In this document: one piece after another, positions 1-7,736 of the stretch | Layout: the number at the start of each line of letters is the position of its first letter | How positions within the stretch are numbered: position 1 is the first letter of the stretch | Source of the DNA: CAZAYB01 sp964489215 | GTDB taxonomy: Bacteria > Planctomycetota > Phycisphaerae > Sedimentisphaerales > Anaerohalosphaeraceae | Assembly: GCA_964489215.1 (NCBI GenBank) | Contig: CAZAYB010000041.1 | Coordinates: 1-15,931, forward strand | Direction of reading: 5' to 3' | DNA: 15,931 nucleotides | Position numbers and translations under genes: made by a program | The notes under the pieces: generated by a model | The model's database searches: none | Told to the model about the DNA's origin: nothing | Seen by the model: the letters and a program-made list of their open reading frames with translations, nothing else

Positions 1-880
1 CCTTAACAGCCTCCGTAACATCCTTAGGAAGATAAACACGGAATGTACTGCCCTCATTAAGTTTGGTGTCAATCTCAATCCTGCCTTTATGCTGATCCAC
101 AATCTGCTTCGCTATCGCCATACCAAGCCCGGTCCCGAACTTGTTCTTGCCAGACTCAAAAGGCTCAAATATCTTATCCTTCATCTCTTCTGTCATGCCC
201 GGCCCATTATCCGTAACCGAGAACATAACCTCATCACTCTCCGGACAGTCCTTAGTCTCAACCCGCACCACGCCGGTATTAGAATCAACAATATCGATAG
301 CATTAAGAATAAGATTAAGGCTCATCTCATGAATCCGCTCCTCATCCAGAACCGTCTCCGGAATATCCTTGTCTATCCTGATAAATATCTTAGACTTCTT
401 CTGCCTAAGCTGATCCTTAAGAGTCTCTATAGAACCCTGTATAGTCCTGTTGAAATCACACTTCGCCGCTTCAAGCCTGCGGTCCTTACTGTAATCCAGC
501 ATATCAAGAACAAACTTGCGAAGCCGCTGAAGATTAGGTTTAAGAATATCCCAGCTCTTCTTAACTCGATGAATCTCATTTGTGCGAAGACCATAATCTA
601 TAACTTCAGATGCCCCCCCAACCATTTGCAGAATATTCTTCGCAGAATGAGAAAGATCCATCATCGCCTTGCCCGCATTGATTAGTCTTCTATTCTTTTC
701 AAGCTCCCCCTTCTCTGCTGCAAGCTCACCTGCCATCTCAGCAAGCTCACTCAAAAGACCGCTAAGATTGTCATCCTGATTCAGCTGCTCCTGCACACGT
801 CCTATAACCCCCATCATAGCATTATAATCAGCTGGTTTTTTATCAATCGGACTTCTTACTGTCTTATTTTCTTCTGCCAT
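1..880 (-). CDS. Sensor histidine kinase, soluble, C-terminus cut by window edge
   Basis: Reading the minus strand from the ATG at 880 gives 293 codons open to the window edge. An in-frame stop at 896-898 lies just upstream, so this is the first possible ATG. Residues 1-70 are charged and helical (Glu/Leu-rich, a likely coiled coil) with no membrane segment or signal peptide. The phosphoacceptor box is MMDLSHSAKN with predicted His78. The N box is LNLILNAID (Asn189/Asn193), G1 is DNGPGM (224-229) and G2 is FGTGLGMAI (248-256), so the HATPase domain is almost complete. These motifs make it a cytoplasmic two-component kinase of the NtrB/AtoS-like HisKA class. The input signal and the response regulator are not visible. 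It is divergent from the secretion gene run, which allows but does not prove a regulatory link. Its coding strand is rich in G- and T-ending codons, unlike the neighbouring operon. No clear Shine-Dalgarno is present. Confidence 0.9.
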   Translation of the reverse strand, partial: MAEENKTVRSPIDKKPADYNAMMGVIGRVQEQLNQDDNLSGLLSELAEMAGELAAEKGELEKNRRLINAGKAMMDLSHSAKNILQMVGGASEVIDYGLRTNEIHRVKKSWDILKPNLQRLRKFVLDMLDYSKDRRLEAAKCDFNRTIQGSIETLKDQLRQKKSKIFIRIDKDIPETVLDEERIHEMSLNLILNAIDIVDSNTGVVRVETKDCPESDEVMFSVTDNGPGMTEEMKDKIFEPFESGKNKFGTGLGMAIAKQIVDQHKGRIEIDTKLNEGSTFRVYLPKDVTEAVK

Positions 881-1200
881 AGCACCGTGCCATAATTAAG
901 GGTAGCTATAAAATTATGCAAAACTTACTCTCAACCTATTATCGAACCATACCGCCTTCCTCTTAACCACAACTTATAAACCAACACTCCAGCCTCTTCT
1001 GTCACAACACAAAAATGTTATCGAAATTACAATCGGACCTTAATTTCAAATTTCATCTGCTGGTCCCATAAAATCAAAATTCACACCTTTGATACCAAAC
1101 TTACCTCGCTCCCGCCCTTATAACTCGACAACAGATTAAGTCTCCTCTCACCAAAACCGATAATCTTAACTATAAGTTTTTTTTATGCGCAGGGAATTAA
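881..1200. other. Divergent intergenic region between kinase and gspE
   Basis: These 320 bases hold no convincing ORF. On the plus strand a TATAAG-like -10 element lies near 1172-1177 and AGGGA sits 5 bases before the gspE ATG. On the minus strand TTGAGA followed about 18 bases later by TATAGC could serve the kinase. Both promoter readings are weak. No hairpin, operator dyad or repeat stood out by eye. Confidence 0.45.
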
Positions 1201-2886
1201 ATGAAGGAAAACGATAAAATAATATCCTTTCTGCTCGAAGAAGAGGTCCTGACACAAAACCAGGTAAATGAGCTTTTGATAAAGCATCAGCAATCTGGCA
1301 TCAGTCTGCTAAACCTTGTCAGAGACGAGAACATACTCCAAAGCCATGAGCTCACTCGCCTCGTCGCTGCGTCAAATAATATCGAATTTATTAACCTCTC
1401 CCCGGATTCCGTTGACCCGATTGTCGTAAAACTTGTCCCAATGGAGATCGTCAAAGAGCACAACCTGATTCCCATAAAAGTCGAAAAGAATAACCTTTAC
1501 CTGGCAATGAGTTCGCCATTAAATCTCGCCGTAAGAGATATGGTCGCCACAAAAACAGGATACAACATAATACCCGTTGCAGCAACCGAAGATGCCGTAA
1601 AACAGGTCGTCGACTACTTCTTCAATGTCCAGAACGCAACCAGACAGGACATCGTTGCAATGAGGCTAAAGCACTCACCAAAGCAAAACGCACGTGCAAA
1701 AAAAGCAAAAGCTCAGCCATCACAGGTAACCGATGCTCCGGTCGTAAGACTTGTAGATTCCATAATAACCGGTGCAATAGATGCTCGGGCAAGCGACATA
1801 CACATCGAACCACAGGAACCGGACATGAGGGTAAGATACAGAGTGGACGGAATACTGAATGACGCTCTCGATATGCCCGGCCAGGTACACAAGGAAGTCG
1901 TATCACACATTAAAATTCTCGCCGAAATGGACATCTCAGAAAAAAGAATTCCCCAGGACGGACACATAAGCATAACCAGAAACTCAAAGGATTACGACTT
2001 GCGTGTCTCATCACTGCCTGCCGTCGGAGGGGAAAAGATCGTAATAAGAATTCTCGACGCAAACACAGGACTGAAAAACTTAACAGAGGTACTCACTGAA
2101 CCAACCGATTACCAGAAGGTCAGTAATATAATCAGTAATCCTTACGGAATGATACTCCTGACAGGACCCACCGGAAGCGGTAAAACAACAACTTTATACG
2201 CAATCTTGCAACAGCTAAACACCGCTCGGGAAAACATAGTAACTATCGAAGACCCCGTCGAATACAGGCTAAAAGGAATAACACAGGTTCAGATCAAACC
2301 GGAAATGGGAAGAACATTCGCAAAAGGACTTAGAAGTATTCTAAGACAGGACCCGGACATAATATTCATCGGAGAAATAAGGGACGAAGAAACAGCTGAA
2401 ATTGCCGTAAGCGCCGCACTGACCGGACATCTCGTGCTTAGCACTCTGCACACAAACGATACCGTCGGAGCAATAAGCAGACTAATCAGCCTCAAAGTTC
2501 CCCCTTTCCAGGTCGCATCTTCTCTGCTCGGGGTAATTGCACAAAGGCTCGTAAGAAAAGTCTGCGAAAAATGCAAAAAACAAGTCGCTCCAACACCTGA
2601 ACAATTATCAAGCTTCGGAGATTCTGTAAAACAAAATTACATTGGTACAGGATGTTCCGCCTGCATGGAAACTGGTTACAGGAAAAGATGCGGTGTCTAC
2701 GAAATACTGCCAATTAATAATGAAATAAAAAAACTGATAAATGCACAAAATGCTGATGAGATAATCAGGGAAAAAGCTGTCGCTCAAAACATGATAACAC
2801 TTAAAAACAAGGCTATTCAGCTCGCAAACAAGGGTGTTACAAGTCTCGACGAAATTATGAGAGTTATTGATATGAGAGAAAACTGA
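1201..2886 (+). CDS. Type II secretion / type IV pilus assembly ATPase (GspE/PilB family)
   Basis: A 561-residue hexameric traffic ATPase that should drive pilin or pseudopilin polymerisation from the cytoplasmic face of the inner membrane. Residues about 5-140 form the N-terminal GspE/MshE-like domain (T2SSE_N). The catalytic part follows: Asp box IEDPVEYR (349-356), Walker A GPTGSGKTT (322-330), Walker B region IIFIGEIRDEET (about 387-398) and His box HLVLSTLHTND (410-420). A zinc-binding pair CEKC (455-458) and CSAC (485-488) is typical of assembly ATPases of the GspE/PilB type and is against a PilT retraction ATPase. Length matches the family. The start is supported by AGGGA five bases upstream. 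The stop overlaps the next gene by one base (TGATG), so translation with gspF is probably coupled. GspE and PilB cannot be separated by sequence alone; the neighbouring genes have features of both systems. Confidence 0.95.
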   Translation: MKENDKIISFLLEEEVLTQNQVNELLIKHQQSGISLLNLVRDENILQSHELTRLVAASNNIEFINLSPDSVDPIVVKLVPMEIVKEHNLIPIKVEKNNLYLAMSSPLNLAVRDMVATKTGYNIIPVAATEDAVKQVVDYFFNVQNATRQDIVAMRLKHSPKQNARAKKAKAQPSQVTDAPVVRLVDSIITGAIDARASDIHIEPQEPDMRVRYRVDGILNDALDMPGQVHKEVVSHIKILAEMDISEKRIPQDGHISITRNSKDYDLRVSSLPAVGGEKIVIRILDANTGLKNLTEVLTEPTDYQKVSNIISNPYGMILLTGPTGSGKTTTLYAILQQLNTARENIVTIEDPVEYRLKGITQVQIKPEMGRTFAKGLRSILRQDPDIIFIGEIRDEETAEIAVSAALTGHLVLSTLHTNDTVGAISRLISLKVPPFQVASSLLGVIAQRLVRKVCEKCKKQVAPTPEQLSSFGDSVKQNYIGTGCSACMETGYRKRCGVYEILPINNEIKKLINAQNADEIIREKAVAQNMITLKNKAIQLANKGVTSLDEIMRVIDMREN

Positions 2887-4085
2887 TGCCTGCTTATAAA
2901 TACATGGCAAAAGATTCAGATGGCTGTAAATTCTCAGGCGTCTACACTGACGTAGAAAGTATTAAACAGCTTAAAAATGAACTCAGCAAAATGGGTTATA
3001 AGCTGATACGAGCAAGCCGTGACAACAAAAGTATCTTCCTGAAAAAAACAAGAATCAGTCAGACAGAGCTCGTTACATTCACATATGAGTTCGCAGGAAT
3101 GTACTCCGCAGGACTATCCGTACTAAGGTGCCTCGAAACACTCGAAAACCAGTGTGAAAACCTCTCGCTGAAAACCATAATTAAGGATGTAAAAAACAAG
3201 GTCGAAGTCGGACAGTCATTAAAAGACGCTTTCGAACCTTACAAAACAATCTTTACTGAATTTTTCATAGGAATGCTCGAAGCTGGAGAAAGCGGCGGAA
3301 AGCTTTCAGATACGCTTACAATGGCAGCTCAATATCTCGAAAAACAGCACCAAATGAAATCAAAAATAAAAAGTGCCTTCACCTACCCGCTCATCGTCGG
3401 AACAATGTGCCTGTCGGTTATATTCGTACTCGAGCTTTTCATTGTACCCGTTTTCCAGAAGCTCTATTCACAGCTCAACGTACCTCTCCCTGTACCCACC
3501 TTAATATTAATTTCTGCAAGCAGATTATGCAGAAGCTGGTGGCCGATTGTGCTTCCAGTAATAGCTGCATGTATTATTTTTGCAAAAGTATTGATAAAAA
3601 ACAAATTATTGAAGCAGTGGGCTGATGCTGTAAAACTTAAAATGCCCGTTTTTGGAAAAATAAACACCATGGTAACAGTCAGTAAATTCGTTAGAACAAC
3701 TGCAATGATGGCCTCAGCAGGAGTACCGCTCGATAAGGCACTGCAAATGGCAATAAAAGTGGTTGATAATTCGCACATAAAAAAGATTGGAAAAGACATA
3801 CAGGAAAAGGTGATGACAGGAAGCACACTGGCAGAACCATTAGCGAACCATCAGATTTTCCCTGCTATTATTATCCAGCTCGCTACCGCCGGGGAAGAAG
3901 CAGGAGTATTACCGCAAATGCTCCTCAAAGGTGTTGAATTCGTCGAAGATAAAACACAAAGAATGGTCATGGCTCTAATCGCTAAAATTGAACCGGTGCT
4001 TACTCTTATTATGGGACTGCTGGTAGGCCTCGTACTGCTCGGAGTTTACCTGCCCATGTTTGATTATATGAGTCATTTTGAATAA
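2886..4085 (+). CDS. Inner-membrane platform protein (GspF/PilC family)
   Basis: A 399-residue polytopic protein that should sit in the inner membrane and transmit movement of the ATPase to the growing pilus. It shows the two repeated T2SSF cytoplasmic helical domains, roughly residues 60-165 and 260-365, each with the family pattern of a short-helix region ending in a Gly/Glu-rich stretch (LEAGESGGKL at 130-139; TAGEEAG at 334-340). Predicted membrane segments are near 167-190, 216-236 and 364-389, the usual three. The N-terminal MPAYKYMAKD start is the standard opening of this family. Length is normal (about 400). It overlaps the stop of the ATPase gene by one base, which fixes the start. 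A 113-base gap to the first pilin follows. Confidence 0.95.
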   Translation: MPAYKYMAKDSDGCKFSGVYTDVESIKQLKNELSKMGYKLIRASRDNKSIFLKKTRISQTELVTFTYEFAGMYSAGLSVLRCLETLENQCENLSLKTIIKDVKNKVEVGQSLKDAFEPYKTIFTEFFIGMLEAGESGGKLSDTLTMAAQYLEKQHQMKSKIKSAFTYPLIVGTMCLSVIFVLELFIVPVFQKLYSQLNVPLPVPTLILISASRLCRSWWPIVLPVIAACIIFAKVLIKNKLLKQWADAVKLKMPVFGKINTMVTVSKFVRTTAMMASAGVPLDKALQMAIKVVDNSHIKKIGKDIQEKVMTGSTLAEPLANHQIFPAIIIQLATAGEEAGVLPQMLLKGVEFVEDKTQRMVMALIAKIEPVLTLIMGLLVGLVLLGVYLPMFDYMSHFE

Positions 4086-4198
4086 AAGTAATACTCAAAA
4101 AAATATTATATAAAAAGCTGTAATAAATGACCGTTTTAAACAAAAGTCAATACGATTGTTTGCCGAATAGTAATCTTAGACTTTTATGGAGATAGACC

Positions 4199-4528
4199 AT
4201 GAGTAAAAATAATTATCGGGCAATAACTCTTGTCGAATTGTTGATTGTTGTATTAATACTTGCCGCTCTCTCAGCAATTGCAATACCAAGAATCAGCCAA
4301 AGTGCTGCGAATGCAAAGGCAAAAGCCTGCGCAACAAATATTGATATCATAAATTCAAGCATCGAAATGTATTACCAGGATACAGGCTCATATCCAGCTA
4401 ACCTCACTGACGTTACACAAAACACCGATTACTTTCCGGATGGCGAACCGATTTGCCCCGTTACAGGTAATCCATACTCCGGGCCTCTCGTAAACAATAG
4501 GCTCGATACATCCGGACACGAACATTAA
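4199..4528 (+). CDS. Small type IV pilin-like protein, copy A
   Basis: A 109-residue class III signal peptide protein. The prepilin site reads RA|ITLVELL, with cleavage predicted after Ala8, and Glu13 at mature position +5. Ala rather than the usual Gly is at -1. The hydrophobic helix runs about 9-31 and ends in IPRI, followed by an amphipathic helix and a small globular head with Cys44 and Cys86 that could form a disulfide. A GGAG ribosome site lies 8 bases before the ATG. It is paralogous with the next gene (shared TLVELLIVV, NIDxIN, IEMY, YFPDG blocks). Because it is small and duplicated it is a candidate major subunit (PilA/GspG role), but GspG-type calcium-site residues were not identified, so the exact role is open. 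Confidence 0.88.
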   Translation: MSKNNYRAITLVELLIVVLILAALSAIAIPRISQSAANAKAKACATNIDIINSSIEMYYQDTGSYPANLTDVTQNTDYFPDGEPICPVTGNPYSGPLVNNRLDTSGHEH

Positions 4529-4704
4529 ACGCAAAATAACGTCCGTAAAAATTTCTGTCAGTATTTTTATTGAACCGCCCCTGCAAATTTACTGAAAATG
4601 AAAACGTTATTATCGGAATTAAAACTTTCATATCTTAAATTGCATAATTGATATCAAACGATAGCCGATATTTCTGACATGACAGTTAAGTTCGGAATTC
4701 TGTT
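4529..4704 (+). other. Spacer between duplicated pilins with nested inverted repeats
   Basis: This 176-base spacer is AT-rich and has no ORF. AATAACGT at 4535-4542 is complementary to ACGTTATT at 4604-4611, and CAGTA near 4559 can pair with TACTG near 4590 inside it. The two stems are nested, which would suit an RNA structure between the pilin genes (attenuation or mRNA stability), but no folding was computed and AT-rich DNA gives such matches often. Confidence 0.3.
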
Positions 4705-5034
4705 ATGTTGAAAAAACTTTTCAATCCGGGAGTTACTCTCGTTGAGTTGCTTATCGTGGTAGTTATTTTAGCTGCAATATCTGCCGTTGCTATACCGCGA
4801 ATAACACAAAGTGCGCAAAATGCAAAGTATAATAATTGTGAAGTCAACATCGACCTTATAAATTCTGCTATTGAAATGTACAATGCTGACAACGGTGCAT
4901 ACCCAGCAAGCCTGATTGATATAATTGGCACCGATAACGAACCAACTCAGTATTTTCCCGACGGACCGCCAAAATGTCCACTCGGAGGAACATACACAAT
5001 GAACTCAAAACATCGCGTAATATGCAGTCACTGA
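4705..5034 (+). CDS. Small type IV pilin-like protein, copy B
   Basis: A 109-residue paralogue of the preceding pilin with the same length. The prepilin site is PG|VTLVELL: Gly9 at -1, Glu14 at +5. The hydrophobic helix (10-30) is nearly identical to copy A and ends in IPRI. The head keeps NIDLIN, IEMY, AYP and QYFPDG, then diverges; it has Cys45, Cys91 and Cys107, one more than copy A, and ends with the HRV segment common in short GspG/PulG-like pilins. No strong ribosome site precedes the ATG. The next gene begins 14 bases after its stop. The pair is most simply a tandem duplication of a candidate major pilin, with specialisation possible. Confidence 0.88.
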   Translation: MLKKLFNPGVTLVELLIVVVILAAISAVAIPRITQSAQNAKYNNCEVNIDLINSAIEMYNADNGAYPASLIDIIGTDNEPTQYFPDGPPKCPLGGTYTMNSKHRVICSH

Positions 5035-5048
5035 AAAGAATTGCTGTC

Positions 5049-5516
5049 ATGAAAAATCAAAGAAAATACGCATATACCCTGACAGAACTCATTCTCGTTG
5101 TGATGATAATAGGTGTAATCTCAGCAATTGCTATTCCAAGAATGAACCTCGCTTCAATTAACAAAACAAATGCCGAAATTACCGCAAATAGAATCGTAAC
5201 AAGCCTTAGAAGAACTCGAAGGCTTGCAATTTCTCAGGCAGCTGTAAACCAGCAGGGATTCCAGCTCGAATTCGTACAAAACGATCAAAATTACATCATT
5301 CAGATAACAAACATGAAAAACGCTCACCTGATAGATCAATTTGAACTTGACCCCGAAATCAATATATCAGGACAGAATAAATTCAGCTTCGGACCGCTTG
5401 GAAATCTCATACCGCAAAGCGGATCCCAAATTACCGTCTCTTCAGAAAACGCTTATTATGATATCTCTGTTACTGAATCGACAGGTTCTGTAAAATGCCA
5501 AAAACAGCTGCAATAA
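5049..5516 (+). CDS. GspH/FimT-like minor pseudopilin
   Basis: The frame is open from an ATG at 4974 inside the previous gene, but the ATG at 5049 gives a normal short leader (MKNQRKYA) before YTLTELI, so I start it there (155 residues). Ala8 is at -1 and Glu13 at +5. The hydrophobic helix runs about 9-31 and ends in IPRM. The head has the GspH/FimT pattern: a helix with RRTRRLAISQA (54-64), then strands with FSFGPLGNL (112-120) and a closing VTESTGSV (141-148). Such proteins belong to the tip complex that primes pseudopilus assembly. The stop overlaps the following gene by 22 bases. The exact ATG (4974, 5022 or 5049) is not settled because ribosome sites are weak at all three. Confidence 0.85.
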   Translation: MKNQRKYAYTLTELILVVMIIGVISAIAIPRMNLASINKTNAEITANRIVTSLRRTRRLAISQAAVNQQGFQLEFVQNDQNYIIQITNMKNAHLIDQFELDPEINISGQNKFSFGPLGNLIPQSGSQITVSSENAYYDISVTESTGSVKCQKQLQ

Positions 5517-5881
5517 AATATCGAAAAAATAAAAAAGCTTTTACACTCGTTGAAGTCGTGGTAGCTTCTGCTCTGCTTGTCGTCGCACTGGTGCCGATAT
5601 TAAAAGCTCTAACTGGCTCACACATTGCTTCATCAAGAATAGAACGCCAGACAAGAAGCTTAAACTTCGCAAGAAATAAAATCGATCAGATTTATGCCGA
5701 CTCAGTCTACAACTATGACCAGTCATANNNNNNNNNNNNNNNNNNNNNNNNNNNNNNNNNNNNNNNNNNNNNNNNNNNNNNNNNNNNNNNNNNNNNNNNN
5801 NNNNNNNNNNNNNNNNNNNNNNNNNNNAAAAAAACATTATACCTGATTGCTGAACATAAACTTACGACCTATAAAAATTAA
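5495..5881 (+). CDS. PilV/GspI-like minor pilin, interrupted by an assembly gap
   Basis: The visible 77 N-terminal residues carry a prepilin site KKA|FTLVEVVVA, with Ala15 at -1 and Glu20 at +5, then a hydrophobic helix to about residue 39 and the helical FARNKIDQIYAD segment (58-69). That pattern is shared by PilV/GspI-type minor pilins. The sequence then enters 100 N. After the gap an open stretch of 17 codons ends at TAA 5879-5881 and is in frame only if the gap really is 100 bases. Since 100 N is a conventional placeholder, the real length, frame and even gene identity of the 3' part are unknown. The start overlaps the GspH-like gene by 22 bases. Confidence 0.7.
   Translation: MPKTAAIKYRKNKKAFTLVEVVVASALLVVALVPILKALTGSHIASSRIERQTRSLNFARNKIDQIYADSVYNYDQSXXXXXXXXXXXXXXXXXXXXXXXXXXXXXXXXXXKKTLYLIAEHKLTTYKN
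5728..5827. other. Assembly gap, 100 N, true length unknown
   Basis: Exactly 100 N inside the PilV/GspI-like gene. The flanks share no sequence, unlike the second gap, so real sequence is probably missing here, possibly including the rest of this pilin or a further small gene. Confidence 0.97.
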
Positions 5882-6000
5882 ATCTATAAAACGTAAATTA
5901 ACTTTTTTTTAAAAAAACAGCCACCTTGTCTGATTAATAAATTACTCCTTTTATGCAAAATCAAACAACCCTTTAAGCCGATAAAAACTCAACAGGGCTA

Positions 6001-7329
6001 ATGTTCCGTTTACATGGAAAATACATGAAAAGGACAAAAAAGGGTTGTCGCGTCAATGGATTGACATTAATGGAAATGATAATCGCTATGGCTGTCATAG
6101 CCATAGTCTTTGCCGCACTCGTTCCGCAGTTCAATAATATATACAACAGCTGGGACTCAAAACAAGCCCTCGCACAAACTATTCAAAACGGCAGAGTACT
6201 TACAGACCACATAAGGCTAAATCTCTCAAAAGCAGTCGAAGTCACTGACGTAAGCCCACCTTCACAAAACCTCGGTTACATTCAGTTCAAAAACCAGGAC
6301 GGAACCGAATCAAGATATCAGCTCACTGATGACAACATGGTACAGTTTGGAACACCCGAAAACCTCAAAACCCTCGCAGGACCGGTAAGTTGTTTCAATT
6401 TTAACTGCTATCATCTTCAGGACCTGCAAAATCAAACTCAGGAAGTAGTAAATACACAGTTTGTGAAAATTCAGTGCGAGCTTGCAAACTCCGGTAATGG
6501 ACCTGACAGGGCTTTTCCAATTATTGTTTATTTGTTGTCCGTAAATCCAGATGAACAATCAAACCCAGCCCCAGCTTTAGCCGTGGATGAATCTATCACT
6601 TTATACAGCGAAAGTTATATTGATGGCTTCCGTTCTTCAAATGGACCCTACGGGGGAACAAACATTATTGGAGATGTAACCGTCTCTATAAATTCAACAC
6701 TTCCGCAAAGAGTGTTGCTTACCTCTGAGTCTTATATTGATGGTAATGTCCTGGTAGGCCCTTCTGGAAACCCCGATGTCGTTATTCAATTATGGGGTCA
6801 GTCTGAAATTAAAGGTGAAACTGGAGTGCTCGATGAAAAAATCGAAATGCCCCAACTTTCTGAACCTCCTTCCATGCCTCCCAGCAGCGGAACTAAATAT
6901 TTCTATGGCCTTGCAAGAACATGGAACACAGACCAGCATTTCAATTCTTTGGAAATTGGAGCTGATATAACAGTTGTCGGAGATATAAAAGTACTTTGTG
7001 AAGGCAATGTTACTTTTAACTCTAATGGAAAAATTATCATTAGTGATAATTCCAGCCTCGAATTCTATGTCAAAGGGTCTCTTAGTACTAACTCAACTTC
7101 TAAACTTAATTATAATACTGCCGACCCCGGAAAACTGAAAATATATATGCTCGGGTATAATAAAAATTTCCAGTTGAATTCAAACTCTATAGTTTATGCA
7201 CTGGTGCAGAATCCTTATGGAAGTCTTGTTTCAAATGGAAACACAGGCTTTTGCGGAACTTTTATTGGCAATAAAATAGAAACATCAACAAAAAGCGCTT
7301 TTCATATCGATCTCGATTATGTGGAATGA
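6001..7329 (+). CDS. PilW/GspJ-like pilin fused to a large beta-rich domain
   Basis: A 442-residue protein, about twice a normal GspJ. The prepilin site is NG|LTLMEMIIA with Gly20 at -1 and Glu25 at +5; a second ATG at 6025 (residue 9) would give a 12-residue leader and is an equal candidate start. Residues 21-43 are the hydrophobic helix and about 44-175 a PilW/GspJ-like head. Residues about 195-442 are a separate beta-rich, Asn/Ser/Gly-rich region with two copies of SESYIDG (203-209 and 242-248) and a C-terminal part (about 345-442) with alternating FYVKGSL, KLKIYMLG, SIVYALVQNPYG, GTFIGNKIE strands. This resembles the DUF7305-type beta-solenoid tail found on some PilX-like pilus proteins, by memory only. 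Codon choice changes in this half. A tip adhesin or surface-exposed pilus cap is a reasonable inference. It lies between the PilV-like and PilX-like genes. Confidence 0.85.
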   Translation: MFRLHGKYMKRTKKGCRVNGLTLMEMIIAMAVIAIVFAALVPQFNNIYNSWDSKQALAQTIQNGRVLTDHIRLNLSKAVEVTDVSPPSQNLGYIQFKNQDGTESRYQLTDDNMVQFGTPENLKTLAGPVSCFNFNCYHLQDLQNQTQEVVNTQFVKIQCELANSGNGPDRAFPIIVYLLSVNPDEQSNPAPALAVDESITLYSESYIDGFRSSNGPYGGTNIIGDVTVSINSTLPQRVLLTSESYIDGNVLVGPSGNPDVVIQLWGQSEIKGETGVLDEKIEMPQLSEPPSMPPSSGTKYFYGLARTWNTDQHFNSLEIGADITVVGDIKVLCEGNVTFNSNGKIIISDNSSLEFYVKGSLSTNSTSKLNYNTADPGKLKIYMLGYNKNFQLNSNSIVYALVQNPYGSLVSNGNTGFCGTFIGNKIETSTKSAFHIDLDYVE

Positions 7330-7736
7330 TAATGAATAATAACAAAAACAAAAAAGCATCAGTAATGCTCATGGTCGTCTTCATCATTGCAATGCTCTCG
7401 ATGTTCGTCAGCGGAATGCTCCAGATAAGCACCGAAGAAATGATGCTGGCAAATAACCAGCTAAACGCCCAAAAAGCCGTTACCATTGCACAGGCTGGGT
7501 TAAACGACGCCTTTGCGGAACTTAGAAATGACTCCTCATGGAATATGGGCTTCACCGAAAAACCCCTCGCTGATGGAAAATATACCGTTATCATCCAAGG
7601 ATCACAGCCAAACCTGACTGTTACCTCAACCGCTTCAACAGATGCAGGCTTTGTCGCAGAAACTGCCGCCCGGATAACAATAAGTTCACAAAACCCCCAC
7701 ATCATAACGATTGACAATTACAGGATAAACGAATGA
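7326..7736 (+). CDS. PilX/GspK-like minor pilus protein
   Basis: A 136-residue protein with a short basic leader (NKNKKA), then a hydrophobic segment from about 11 to 33 (KASVMLMVVF onwards) and the helix QKAVTIAQAGLNDAFAEL, the pattern of the PilX N-terminal family. There is no Glu at +5, as is also true for GspK, which caps the pseudopilus tip. It is much shorter than GspK (about 300) and closer to PilX. The head is a small beta region ending at residue 136. The ORF can start at 7326, overlapping the previous stop by 4 bases, or at 7332, which has GGA about 7 bases upstream. It overlaps the next gene by ATGA. The short head contrasts with the oversized head of its upstream neighbour, as if the beta-rich tail common in PilX-like proteins had moved to the PilW-like one. 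Confidence 0.78.
   Translation: MIMNNNKNKKASVMLMVVFIIAMLSMFVSGMLQISTEEMMLANNQLNAQKAVTIAQAGLNDAFAELRNDSSWNMGFTEKPLADGKYTVIIQGSQPNLTVTSTASTDAGFVAETAARITISSQNPHIITIDNYRINE

Noticed and set aside
89..685. A plus-strand ORF of 198 codons
   Set aside because: It lies antisense to the kinase, whose minus-strand reading shows H, N, G1 and G2 boxes; the plus-strand product resembles nothing.
4086..4198. Sigma-54 promoter before the first pilin, as seen for some pilA genes
   Set aside because: No GG and GC pair at -24/-12 spacing was found.
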